Below, piece after piece: positions 37,836 to 47,456 of a stretch of 64,000 nucleotides of DNA. This DNA is from Aldrovandia affinis (Eukaryota; Chordata; Actinopteri; Notacanthiformes; Halosauridae). Within the stretch, counting starts at the first letter, position 1. Every line of letters starts with the position of its first letter. Where the stretch lies: assembly GCA_029706075.1 (NCBI GenBank), contig JAINUG010000031.1, positions 310,001-374,000 of the forward strand, given 5' to 3'. A program made the position numbers and the translations under genes. The notes under the pieces were generated by a model, which was not told the DNA's origin, did not search any database, and worked only from the letters and a program-made list of their open reading frames with translations.

Positions 37836-38319
37836 ATACCCTGACTATGTTGAACTTCCTTCATGAGACAGGCCCCTGGTCACCCTATGCGGAGCATCAC
37901 AAGTGCATCAATGAAACGTAGTTACTATTGTTAATAAACACATTTTAATACATGTGGATTTGATGAAAGTACACAAACTAAACTAAACCTGCACCACGTC
38001 TTTTCCTCTTTCTCCTCTCAGACAGCTATATCAGTTTCCTACTGACAAAAGTGCTTTTCTCAGTAGGAAATTGAGAAATGATGTACTCCATTGTATTGTA
38101 AGCTATGGCACTTGCTCTTCATCAGACACTAACTTAACTACTTCATTAACACTATGGCAAAGGGATTAAAGGGGAAAAACTGATCATTTGATTGGCCATA
38201 ATGAACCAAACCCTCACCACACCCACAGGTAATTTATTCTTCTTAAACCAACTTATTTTACAACTGCGCCGCAGGTGCGCTACCGTCTCTTGTCACAAAA
38301 CTACCAGAATTACATATTA

Positions 38320-38475
38320 CATATGCCATTTAGCCTACGCTTTTATCCAAAGCGACTTACAGTAGTGAATGCATACATTTTTCAGTATACGTATGTGGTC
38401 TCAATGGGAATCGAACCTACAACCTAAGCTTTGTGAGTGCCATGGTCTACCTACTGAGCCACACAAAACCACATG
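38320..38475 (-). mobile_element. Short tRNA SINE, family C
   Basis: Minus strand: head TGTGTGGCTCAGTAGGTAGA with an A box matching TGGCTCAGTAGG, then a B box GGTTCGATTCC, a short linker of about 50 bp, and the hairpin CGCTTTGGATAAAAGCG (38338-38354) with TAGGCTAAATGGC. It is about 150 bp long, one of three copies in the window (also 53112-53268 and 63747-63922). No clear duplication. Confidence 0.75.
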
Positions 38476-38639
38476 AATATGTACGGACATGCCTTAATGC
38501 GCCTTTGTCCTTGATTAGTGCTACTGTCTGTCACTACGCTTTGACAATGAAACTAGGGCCCACACAGTCCTTAATGTTGGCCTAGAATTAATTTCAAGTG
38601 CTAGTATATTAAGTTTGAACTGATTTGTTTTTGCAGTGG

Positions 38640-39565
38640 AGTGCTGGTGGAATTAAGGACATGATCACTGACTTCAGGAGAAAGATGGATTCTTCGGTTT
38701 CCATTAGCACGCATAGTGTCACTGTGTGACATAATCCAATTTTTTTTAGGTGTACAGTATATTTAGACAATATATTTCACTGGACTAGAAACCACGAGGC
38801 CTTGAATAAGAAAGGACAAATGAGTCTGTGCCTCCCTCAGGAGTATTTTAATGTCTGCACCAAGATGTTATATATGGTCTACTAGAGCTTAATGTCTAGT
38901 GTGATGTTATATGACTTGGTATGCTGGAGCACAAATGTCAAGAAAGACAATGCCTACAAACCAAATTAAGTAATCAGGAAGGCAAGCTCCACTATTGACA
39001 TAACCGTGTATTCACTTGAAATTATTATTGAAAGGCAGTTGGCAAAGGGATGACATGCTATCCTGCAGAACAGACCGCGTCCTCGCACCGCACAATAATC
39101 CAGCAGCAGAGCAAATTCAGAGGAGCCGTTTTATTGTGCCCAAGTGCTCCACGCACAGATCCAGGCAGTCATTTGTACCAACAGCCATTACGTTTTTTAA
39201 TGATTATGTTTAAGCAGTTTTGAGATATTAGGCTGAAGAGACTTTAAGGATCTGCATTTTATATATATCTTTCTTTTTATTCAGGGAATTTTATTCATGG
39301 GATTTCAATGTATTTTAATGATTTTATTACATGTTAATGATCCGATTTGAAACAGTTCTCATTTCAACAACAGCTGGGGAAGTGGTAGCCTCCATACATA
39401 TATTTTATATTCAATATCTGTTTAATATAGCAACATACATTGTATATATTCATTGAATGCATTCTTTGTTACTTTTTATCTTTGTGTATCTATATCTTTT
39501 ATATTCATGCTGCTACTGACAAACCTATTTTCCATTGGGGATGAATAAAGTTTTATTGTACTGTA
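38640..39565 (+). mobile_element. LINE 3' half: ORF2 C-terminus and 3' UTR
   Basis: The plus strand reads GIKDMITDFRRKMDSSVSIS, then after slips NKKGQMSLCLPQEYFNVCTK, MLYMVY-SLMSSVMLYDLVC, IRKASSTIDITVYSLEIIIE, and finally RFIVPKCSTHRSRQSFVPTA followed by ITFFNDYV and stop (39211). This is the end of a fish non-LTR reverse transcriptase protein (TKEMIxDFR, FNVCxxML, RKAS, K-SF-P-AI). The 3' UTR ends in GCTGCTACTGACAAACC and GGGGATGAATAAAGTTTTAT (to about 39560). The clade (Rex1/L2-like) is not settled by eye. Several stops make it dead. Confidence 0.65.
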
Positions 39566-42148
39566 TGCTATTTTTTGTAATGTATTACATTGGTTTAACA
39601 GTAACATCAGTTTAACTGTATCGCAGGTGTACACAGTGTTGATGAGATCTGATATAAGTGTCAGTCGAAACTTTAAGCTGATCAACAGTCAAATTGACTG
39701 TAGTGCTTCTGTACCAGAAATTTGATGAGAACAGCCATCTTTCAATGACAGTCACATTTTAATTCTACATTGCCGTTTGTCCATATTTATGATTGTATAA
39801 TGCTCCTGTATTCAGTTTTTTACTTATTATGATCATATCTCTGAAAGTTAATTAATACCTTCACCTTTAACCTACTAATAGAGTATGCACAGAGAACATT
39901 AGCTGCAAGCTCATGTGAGCTATACAATAAAATGATCATCTAATCATCAGCATGTCTTCCTGAAAAGTCCTCTCAAATACAACTTGGATAAAATAGACCT
40001 GCTTTCATTCAGACATTTTGTTTTTCCTGTACTTTATTTTGCATTGTTTCTATGTTTTTCCTTTTTGGATGGCGCAAGGCCATTGGAATGGCTTTGTTCG
40101 AACAACGACACGGCTATCAATGCGTTCCTTCCTGTCTGGCTGTGCTAGTTCCATCAAAAGGCATACACATTCAATTTCTTCCCCTAATGTGAACATTATA
40201 GCTGCCTAATAGGATTTGAATTATCATACATATTTGTACTTTGTAAGTAAACCCCTCTGAGACATCCTGTTACACTGTCTGTCCACTGGCTGATTGGATT
40301 CGTGAAGACCTTATGATTGCTGAGGTCGGAACTTCAAAGCGACGCCATCTGCTGTTTGAGTGCTTGATCATCAATGGAGAACCGCTGGCGGAATCAGTCA
40401 GCATCTTTGCTAATACAAGGTGAAAGGCAAGACTGCAGCCTTGCAAGAGTGTTCTTCTGATTATCCTGTTGCAAGTCCTCTGTCTGGTTGACCCATATTT
40501 ACACGTCTCATATTTACACAAACATATTTACACATTATTGATGCTCATACTCTACCTCACAGGCATTCAAGTAAATCATTGAAATTCTGTATCACCTTAC
40601 TGGGATGGCAGGTGTGCATCTGCAAGTTACGGGTGGGTGGGGCATACCCCATACCTATACAGCACAGAGAGTTTTGCAATTTCATGGTCTCCCACAGAAA
40701 AAACGTCAATGATCGCTTCAATGACTCTAAGTCTTTACAAACATGAACTCCTGTACCCTCTGACATCATGTAAACACACATTATTCTGATACAACTTCAC
40801 ACAGCCACACAATGAATCCCCAGACTTGGGTTATTTTGTGTTTCTTCCTTATCTTCTTCTTCCACTTCTTCATCTTCTTCTTCAAAAAAAAAACGTAATG
40901 GCCATTTTTTCTGTTTCTCTTGCTAACTCATAACAACAGAAGATTAAAATACTATTTCTGATGGAGATGTACCTTTATTAACTTTCCTTTGTTTGTCCAA
41001 CAAAATTACATTTCTAAAATTATTTTGTATCATTACATGTGTAAATACTATATCATATTTTTTGAGTAGGGTGAGTAGGTTCCCTGTTCCATTCATTCAT
41101 TCATACACCTGGGTAGCAACCTAGCTACACAGCATTTAATGACAACAACAATGGGCTAGCTAGCTTGCTTCTGGCAGTTCACAGCTGACAGACTTCTTTT
41201 AAATAACCATATAAAATCATAACTTATTTGTCTGTGCTGCCATCTTCCCAGTTTTCGAATGACGTCAAATCACATGTTGAAAACCCAGTTGTTGCAGATG
41301 GATTGCTGTAAAAGTGTATAGTCAAATCATAACTTATGCTGTGGATTCTCAAAGTCGTCAGTGCTGATCTCTGGAACGTATTCAGCAATTCATTTATTAA
41401 TTCAGTGACATCCTGAATAGTTAAAATAAATATATTAAAAAATGAATGTCATCACGCAATTGTCTTTACATTTATAAAGGCATACACGTGATATCAATAT
41501 CCTCCCCTCTAATGCAAGCTACAATTCAGAAGATGTGATATCTGAACAAAAATGCTTTCAACGTAAAAAAGTGAAGTTACTTACATAAACAAAGCATATA
41601 CTCCCTACTTTATAAAATAGAATTCCTAAATTCACTCTGCATAGCAAATTATTGATATCAAAATGATGCCAAGTTAGAACTAAACTTTCATCAATATATT
41701 TCACAGAAACTAAACAAGCACTGTTCCAAAGCAATGCTACCCACATTTTCTTACATTCGTTCAAGTAACTTGGCCCTCTTCGTGCCATCTGGAGAGAATG
41801 TAGTCTTTATGTGTGTGATCAATATGTGCGATCTTGCCATGTGTCAGCAAAAGTATGTGATGAAGGTCTGATGGACTGCTTGTGTTTTGAAGTTAAACAA
41901 TAAATTAATCTTCTACATTTCCTCCTCATATAGCATGTACGTATATAGTATGCTTGTGTTACATGTAAAACAAAGTAAGTGTACTTTTAATAGCACCAAT
42001 TTATTGTATATTCGTGTAGGATCAGTCTTATGTTTATGCATAGTAAAACTATTACAAATAATAATAGCACATCAAGCAGCTCCATTACAGAATAAAAATA
42101 CATATTTCTGTAATTATTATTAGACAAAATAATATATATATCTTATAT
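39566..42148. other. Non-coding stretch with pyrimidine-rich microsatellite
   Basis: (CTT)n-like tract at about 40847-40887. AT-rich elsewhere. The open frames (40018-40209, 40270-40521, 41558-41788, 41887-42123) have no recognisable domain. Confidence 0.4.
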
Positions 42149-42149
42149 T

Positions 42150-42460
42150 TGAATAATAATGGTGACCTCCCTAACAAGTGCCCTTCTTGCACAGATGCCC
42201 AGTTTTGGAGGACCGCCTGTTCTAGGCAAATTCAAAAATGTAGATTCAGTTCTGTTGTCATTTTTGAAGCCGTTATTTTGTGGTTTTTAGCAACTGTCCT
42301 GTGAAATGCCCGTCTATCCCTGTCGGAGCTGCCACCACTGTTCCTCTTTCCTGATGTAGTTTTTCCTTGTTTGGCATATGTTATCATGATTTTCGACACT
42401 GTTCCCCTTGAAACATTAAACAATGCTGCTGTTTCTATGACTGACACACCTGCAAATCGG
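42150..42460 (-). pseudogene. Two fused Tc1-like transposase N-terminal fragments
   Basis: The first piece, minus strand 42447-42235, reads MSVIETAALFNVSRGTVSKI, MITYAKQGKTTSGKRNSGGS and RRAFHRTVAKNHKITASKMT. It is the HTH and second helix bundle of a Tc1-type transposase. It is joined at about 42232 to a piece reading RRSSKTGHLCKKGTC (plus-strand 42171-42230), which corresponds to the GRPPKL...ARRALVRE region of a different Tc1 family like that at 31694. There are no terminal repeats, so it is an old scrambled remnant. Confidence 0.55.
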
Positions 42461-42794
42461 GAACAACTATTTGACCTCTTTCAAAATCTGTTAGATCTCT
42501 CATGTTGCTTTAGAAACTCACATATGAATCTATTGATTTTAAAACGTCTTATGGCAGAAACATATTGGTATTAGTATAAATTAGTATAAATTAATATGAA
42601 ACATGTGTAGACTCCTTTTTAATTGTGATTTAGTTACGTCAAAACACGAGTCCTTTTTCATTAGGTGTTTCCATTAATTTATCTAACCCTTGTTATATAT
42701 GTTTTATTGAGTGTGCTATTTTCAAACACAGAAAATCTTATACAAATTATTTCATATACACTTAGACATTTTGGGAAGTGACATTATCGGGAGG

Positions 42795-43077
42795 TTATAT
42801 TAATGTTATATAATGCTTTTGTCAGACCTCACTTAGAATACTGTGTGCAGTTCTGGGCACTGTACTACAAGAAAGATATAGAAGCTCTTGAAAAAGTTCA
42901 AAGAAGGACAACTAAACTGATACCTGGTATGAAAGGTAAAAGTTATGAGGATAGATTTAAGGCACTCAATAGGTTTAAGCTTAGCAAACGGAGACTTAGG
43001 GGGGATTTGATTGAGGTTTTTAAATCCCTAAAACCTAAAAAGGATTAACAAAGTGAACTACCAAAGATTTTGTAAGA
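42795..43077 (+). mobile_element. CR1-like LINE 3' end, part 1
   Basis: The plus frame from 42803 reads [40 protein letters not shown] and [17 protein letters not shown]. This is the C-terminal segment typical of CR1-type reverse transcriptase proteins ([30 protein letters not shown]). The reading frame ends in TAA at 43046. The LINE is interrupted at TA 43078 by a Tc1 element and resumes at 44278. Confidence 0.75.
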
Positions 43078-43079
43078 TA

Positions 43080-44275
43080 CACTATATGGCCAAAAGTCAG
43101 TGGACACACCCATTGCCAACAGGTGCATACAATCCAGCACATAGCCATGCAATCTCCATAGACAAACGTTTAAAAATCAGAATGGTTTGTAAAGAGCTCA
43201 GTGACTTAGGATGCCACCTTTGCCACAAGTCAGTTCATGAAATTTCTGCCCTACTAGATGTGCCCCGGTCAACTGTAAGTGCTATTATTGTGAAGTGGAA
43301 GCGCCTAGGAGCAACAACAGTTCGGCCACGAAGTGGTAGACCACGCAAACTCACAGAGCGGGGCCGACGAGTGCTGAGGAGCATAACGTGTAAACATCGG
43401 CTATCATCTGCTGCATCACTCACTACAGAGTACCAAACTGCCTCTGGAAGCACCATCAGCACAAGAACTGTGCGTCGGGAGCTTCATGGAATGGGTTTCC
43501 ATGGCCGAGCAGCTGCACACAAGCCTCACATCACCATGCGCAATGCCAAGTGTCGGCTGGAGTGGTGTAAAGCACAGCGCAACTGGACTCTGGAGCAGTG
43601 GAAACGTGTTCTTTGGAGTGATGAATCACGCTTCACTATCTGGCAGTCTGATGGACGAATCTGGGTTTGGTGGATGCCAGGAGAATGCTACCTTCCGGAA
43701 TGCATAGTGCCTACTGTAAAGTTTGGTGGAGGAGGGATAATGGTCTGGGGCTGTTTCTCAGGGTTTGGCATAGGCCCCTTAGTTCCAGTGAAGGGTATTC
43801 TTAATGCTACAGGATACGAAGACATCTTAGCCAATTGGGCGCTTCCAACTTTGTGGGAACAGTTTGGGGAAGGCCCTTTGCTGTTCCAGCATGACTGTGC
43901 CCCTGTGCACAAAGCGAGGTCCATAAAGACATGGTTAGACGAGTTTGGTGTGGAGGAACTCTATTGGCCTGCACAGAGCCCTGACCTCAACCCCATTGAA
44001 CACCTTTGGGAGGAATTAGAACGCCGATTGCGAGCCAGGCCTTCTGGTCCAACATCAGTGCCTGACCTCACAGATGCTCTTTTGGCTGAATGGGCACAAA
44101 TTCCCACAGACACACTCCAAAATCTTGTGGAAAGCCTTCCCAGAAGAGTGGCAGCTGTCATAGCCGCAAAGGGGGGTCCAATTCCATATTAATACCCATG
44201 GTTTTAGAATGGGATGTCCAACAAGCTCATATAGGTGTGATGGTCAGGTGTCCACTGACTTTTGGCCATATAGTG
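43080..44275 (+). mobile_element. Tc1-like transposon with intact transposase frame
   Basis: Flanked by TA (43078-43079 and 44276-44277). Both ends are CACTATATGGCCAAAAGTCA followed by GTGGACAC: a perfect 28-bp inverted repeat. Length 1196 bp. Compared with the second copy at 61023-62217, about 33 bases just inside the 5' terminal repeat are missing here, between two CAC triplets. The insertion lies within a CR1-like LINE, so it is younger than that LINE. Confidence 0.9.
43182..44192 (+). CDS. Tc1-like DD34E transposase (intact frame)
   Basis: It would cut and paste its own element by binding the terminal repeats and cutting at TA sites. I start at 43182 ([10 protein letters not shown]), which gives 336 residues, the usual Tc1 length. 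The frame stays open upstream to 43053, but those codons cover the LINE and the terminal repeat. Domains: HTH at about 15-40 ([20 protein letters not shown]), GRPR hook at 52-55, second HTH up to about 110, catalytic core 141-336 with D147 (SDESRF), [11 protein letters not shown] at 182-192, D238 (FQHDCAPVH) and E273 (NPIEHLW), 34 residues after D238. Several Cys or His codons sit where the family usually has Arg (14, 124, 169; the second copy has Arg at 169). They look like CpG-to-TpG decay, so full activity is doubtful. Expression would depend on flanking DNA. Confidence 0.9.
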   Translation: MVCKELSDLGCHLCHKSVHEISALLDVPRSTVSAIIVKWKRLGATTVRPRSGRPRKLTERGRRVLRSITCKHRLSSAASLTTEYQTASGSTISTRTVRRELHGMGFHGRAAAHKPHITMRNAKCRLEWCKAQRNWTLEQWKRVLWSDESRFTIWQSDGRIWVWWMPGECYLPECIVPTVKFGGGGIMVWGCFSGFGIGPLVPVKGILNATGYEDILANWALPTLWEQFGEGPLLFQHDCAPVHKARSIKTWLDEFGVEELYWPAQSPDLNPIEHLWEELERRLRARPSGPTSVPDLTDALLAEWAQIPTDTLQNLVESLPRRVAAVIAAKGGPIPY

Positions 44276-44277
44276 TA

Positions 44278-44544
44278 AGTGGGGTCAACAGAACCACAGG
44301 CCACAGGTGGAATTAGTTAAAGGCAAATTCTGCACAGATATTAGGAAGTTTTTCTTTACACAGAGAGTTGTCAATGCCTGGAGCAGCTTGCCAGGTCAGG
44401 TAGTAGAGACAGAAACACTCGGGCTATTCAAGTCTAGGCTAGATGCAGTACTAGATACTCTTTAGATTAGGACATGACGAGCCTAGATGGGCTGAACGGC
44501 CCGTTCTCGTCATTATGTATTCTTATGTTCTTATGTTCTTATAA
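44278..44544 (+). mobile_element. CR1-like LINE 3' end, part 2
   Basis: It continues the interrupted LINE: the plus frame reads RKFFFTQRVVNAWSSLPGQV and then TLGLFKSRLDAVLD, the last residues of the protein. The 3' UTR ends GGGCTGAACGGCCCGTTCTC GTCATT and then repeats of an 8-base TTCTTATG unit (44519-44544). Terminal octamer repeats are a hallmark of CR1-group elements. Confidence 0.75.
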
Positions 44545-45898
44545 CATTTGCAGAAATGGAGCATTCCATTGTGAAATCTAAACATCATTCTCACAAGAGT
44601 TATAAAAGAAAGCTCTGGTCATCAAACATCTGAATTTATATACTGCAAATGTTATTTCGCATAAACAAAGAAAATTGTTATTGATTCATATCTGAAATCA
44701 TACAGGACATAAAAGTAATAATTTTCCAACACACTAATAAACTGACAATAAATTCACAAGCAAAAATAAAAACAGAATACTGGAATCTGGTAATATAATC
44801 ATATCACATTTGGTCACACTGATTCAGAAGACTTCCTGGACTTACCACAGTTCCCTGCTGCTGTGTGCATGTCACCTTGTCTGATGTTTTATCCAACACA
44901 GGAGCTTCAGGCTATCCCTGTGTCATGCCTGCTTTTCTAGTTCCCTGGTCCTCACCGAGGGACAGAAGGAGAAGCTGTGCCCATTTTGTGCTCTTGTTTC
45001 AGATGGTTTTAATGGTCTTAGATCATGTTCCCTCTCTGACACACCATTAAGTGCTAAATGTTAGGAATTGCATTACTGCAGCTTCTAAGATTAAGAGTGA
45101 TAAGGTAAAGCTGTTATTCTTACTCTCAGTCCTCACCGACAGTGTCCATGGCTGTTTGTCACTGAATAATTCATCCCACAAAATCATCACTGTCCAAGAT
45201 AAAGCCCTTCTCACCACTTTTCAAGTGTATTGATTTTCGTACACTCTGTATATGGGGCTCAATGGTCTCCGGTATGGACTGAAAAGTGAAACCATCAAAT
45301 TCTGATCACAAACAATTAAGTTGCTTCTTAAACATTATTTTCCCCTTCAATGTCAAGGACACACAACATAATGTGGCATAGTTTACTGAGCTATTTAAGC
45401 CAAATTGAAAAGGTACATGTTATGGACATGGCAGTGTTTGGTTCTTCATAAATGATGAAAACTCTACAGTAAAATGCAGATCATCATGACATTCTCATCA
45501 TGAAAACTGAAGAACCAGACACGAAAGCAAATGCAGAAAGTGTAAAATGTCTGCAAAAAAATATATAAAAAATAGACATAAGCATGCTTCTAAAATCTCA
45601 AAATAATCTCAAAACTGCTTAAACTGTCAGTCATTTTTATAAAACTAGAACTAATCCTGTTTACACCTTAAAATTATGCAGTTTTAATAGTGAAGACATG
45701 TGGAAGAGGAATCAAAGTCTGCAGGATATTGAATACAAATCGTTACCTTCTCAGCTTTATTTTATTTATTACAAATAAATACAACCTGGGACCGTATCTA
45801 TTTACTAAGCATCATAGACAAAATTAGATTTGCAGAAAGCATGCATGCACTGCATTGGAGATTGCATATGCCAAAATAGAACATGTATATACAATATA
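44545..45898. other. Spacer, nothing recognised
   Basis: AT-rich; frames at 44865-45050 and 45051-45233 carry no known motif. Confidence 0.4.
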
Positions 45899-46129
45899 TA
45901 CACTACTGGTAAAAAGTTTTTCATTTCCATTTTCCAGTTTTTACTGAAATTTAAGCAGTTCAAGTCCAGTGAATAACCTGAAATGGTACAAAGGTCTGCC
46001 AGAGGTTAAAAAAAAGAGTTTAGGTTACCAAAAACTGAAAAATAATGTAAATTTCAGAGTTATAAAAAAAGGCCCTTTTCAGGGAACAAGTAATGGGTTA
46101 CCGTGGGTTAACAGTCACTCTGTGCAAGT

Positions 46130-46576
46130 CGCCGACTCTGGATCCAGCAAAAGACCCAGACCATCATGCTTCCTCCTCCATGTTTGACAGTTGGTGTCAC
46201 ACACTGAAGAACCATCCTTTTGCCTACTCAACGGCCTACAAAAACCAAATTTTGATTAATCGGTAAGACCTTCTTCCAGTTTTCAGTAGTCCACTGGCGG
46301 TGCTTCATGGGCCAGGCAAGCCTTTTTCTTATTTTGGCATCTTAGCAATGGCTTTCTTACTGCCAATCGACCTGTCAAACCTGCAGCTTGAAGTCTTCTC
46401 TTCACAGTTGAAACTGAGACTTCCTTACTTCGACCAGTGTTAAGCTGTGCTTGAAGCTGTTGTCCTGTGAGCCGCCTATCACGCAAGCTGTTGACTCTCA
46501 GAAACTTGTCTTCCGATTTTTTTGTGGTTTTGGGTCTGCCAGACCTCTTCCTTTCGGAGTTTCCTCCACTTTCCAA
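46130..46576 (-). pseudogene. Tc1-like transposase N-terminal fragment
   Basis: Minus strand from 46576: MESGGNSERKRSGRPKTTKK (GRPK hook), LRVNSLRDRRLTGQQLQAQL, VSVSTVKRRLQAAGLTGRLA, VRKPLLRCQNKKKACLAHEA. It stops in APPVDY at 46283. A short out-of-frame continuation (46130-46280) still shows [18 protein letters not shown] coding. The catalytic core beyond this is gone; the sequence runs straight into the terminal repeat. Confidence 0.7.
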
Positions 46577-46621
46577 ATGCCTTTTGATGGTGTAGGAAAC
46601 TACTCACTGCAAAAAAATGTA

Positions 46622-47248
46622 CAGTGGAACCTCGGCCCGCGAACGCCCCTACTCACGAACAAATCGGCCCACGAACACACTTTCCGAACAAATTTTCACT
46701 CGGCCCGCGAACAAGCCCTCGGTGCACGAACGCACAAACACACAAACTCGCGGGCTTCTCGCCGTAGCGCGTCGTGGATAGCGTCAGTTGTGCTTAGTAC
46801 TCATTGTTGTTTACATCGTTCGTCGTTGTGTTCTCCTTTGATACACGTTCTTTTTGTGCTATTTCCATTAAATTTGCCCTCATTATGGCTCCCAAGAAAG
46901 TGAAAAGTGCTACTGATAGTGGTGTTAAGAAGCCTAAGCGTATTACAGTAGAAACGAAAAAGGAAATAATAGCTAAACATGAGAGTGGTTTACCACAAAG
47001 GTAAAGTGTACAATTATTATGTTTTATTATAGTATTAATGTATTTTTCTATAATTAAGGTTATCTTTAATTCCTTTCTATATTTTTGCCACACATAAACC
47101 CATAAAAAAGATTTAAAAATGTGTTTCTGGGGCTGGAGAACGGATTAATTGGATTTACATAAATTTCAATGGGAAAAATTATTTCGGTTCGCGAACATTT
47201 CGAACGAAGTCAACGAACGAATTAAGTTCGTGGGCCGAGGTGCCACTG
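46622..47248 (+). mobile_element. Tigger/pogo-type non-autonomous element (627 bp)
   Basis: TA at 46620-46621 and 47249-47250. Inverted ends CAGTGGAACCTCGGCCCGCG and CAGTGGCACCTCGGCCCACG match at all but two of 23 positions. The CAGTGG-ACCTCGG terminus and TA duplication are those of Tigger-like elements. It sits inside the Tc1 element above and keeps only the start of the transposase gene. Repeated ACGAAC motifs (46645-46740 and 47193-47230) lie inside both ends. Confidence 0.85.
46885..47004 (+). pseudogene. Tigger-like transposase first-exon remnant
   Basis: A 39-codon frame: MAPKKVKSATDSGVKKPKRI followed by TVETKKEIIAKHESGLPQR. MAPKK plus a basic stretch and T-x-E-x-K-x-E-I-I-x-x-x-E-x-G is the beginning of the CENP-B/pogo HTH. 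It stops at TAA 47002, but CAAAG followed by GTAAAG would also serve as a splice donor. No DDE domain remains. Confidence 0.65.
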
Positions 47249-47456
47249 TACATTATTTTTTAATTTTTGGTAACCTAAACTTTTTTTTTAACCTCTGGCA
47301 GTTTACAACTTACCTTTGTACCATTTCAGGTTATTCACTGGACTTGAACTGCTTAAATTTCAGTAAAAACTCGAAAAAGGGGGTGTTCTAAAAGTTTTGA
47401 CCGGTAGTGTATATATATGTACAGTATATATATAAAGCACTGCAAAATCGATTTAA

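Larger units (their letters stand above)
36039..38561. mobile_element. Candidate composite DNA element with 12-bp inverted ends
   Basis: GGGCCCTAGTTT at 36039-36050 and its exact inverse AAACTAGGGCCC at 38550-38561 are flanked by ACA on both sides (36036-36038 and 38562-38564). The interval separates two pieces of one LINE reading frame. Inside lie a hAT-type relic, a family A SINE and a short tRNA SINE. The pairing of the ends is inferred; 12 bp could occur by chance, but the LINE interruption supports it. Confidence 0.4.
45901..47409 (-). mobile_element. Tc1-like transposon split by a Tigger-like element
   Basis: TA at 45899-45900 and 47410-47411 flank ends CACTACTGGTAAAAAGTTTT (left) and, inverted, CACTACCGGTCAAAACTTTT (right). 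The inverted repeats extend well over 100 bp (TTTACTGAAATTTAAGCAGT and AACCTGAAATGGTACAAAGG on both sides). The transposase reads right to left. It is shortened because the C-terminal half of the gene is deleted, and it is interrupted at 46620-47250 by another transposon. An isolated end of the same family lies at 54261. Confidence 0.85.
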
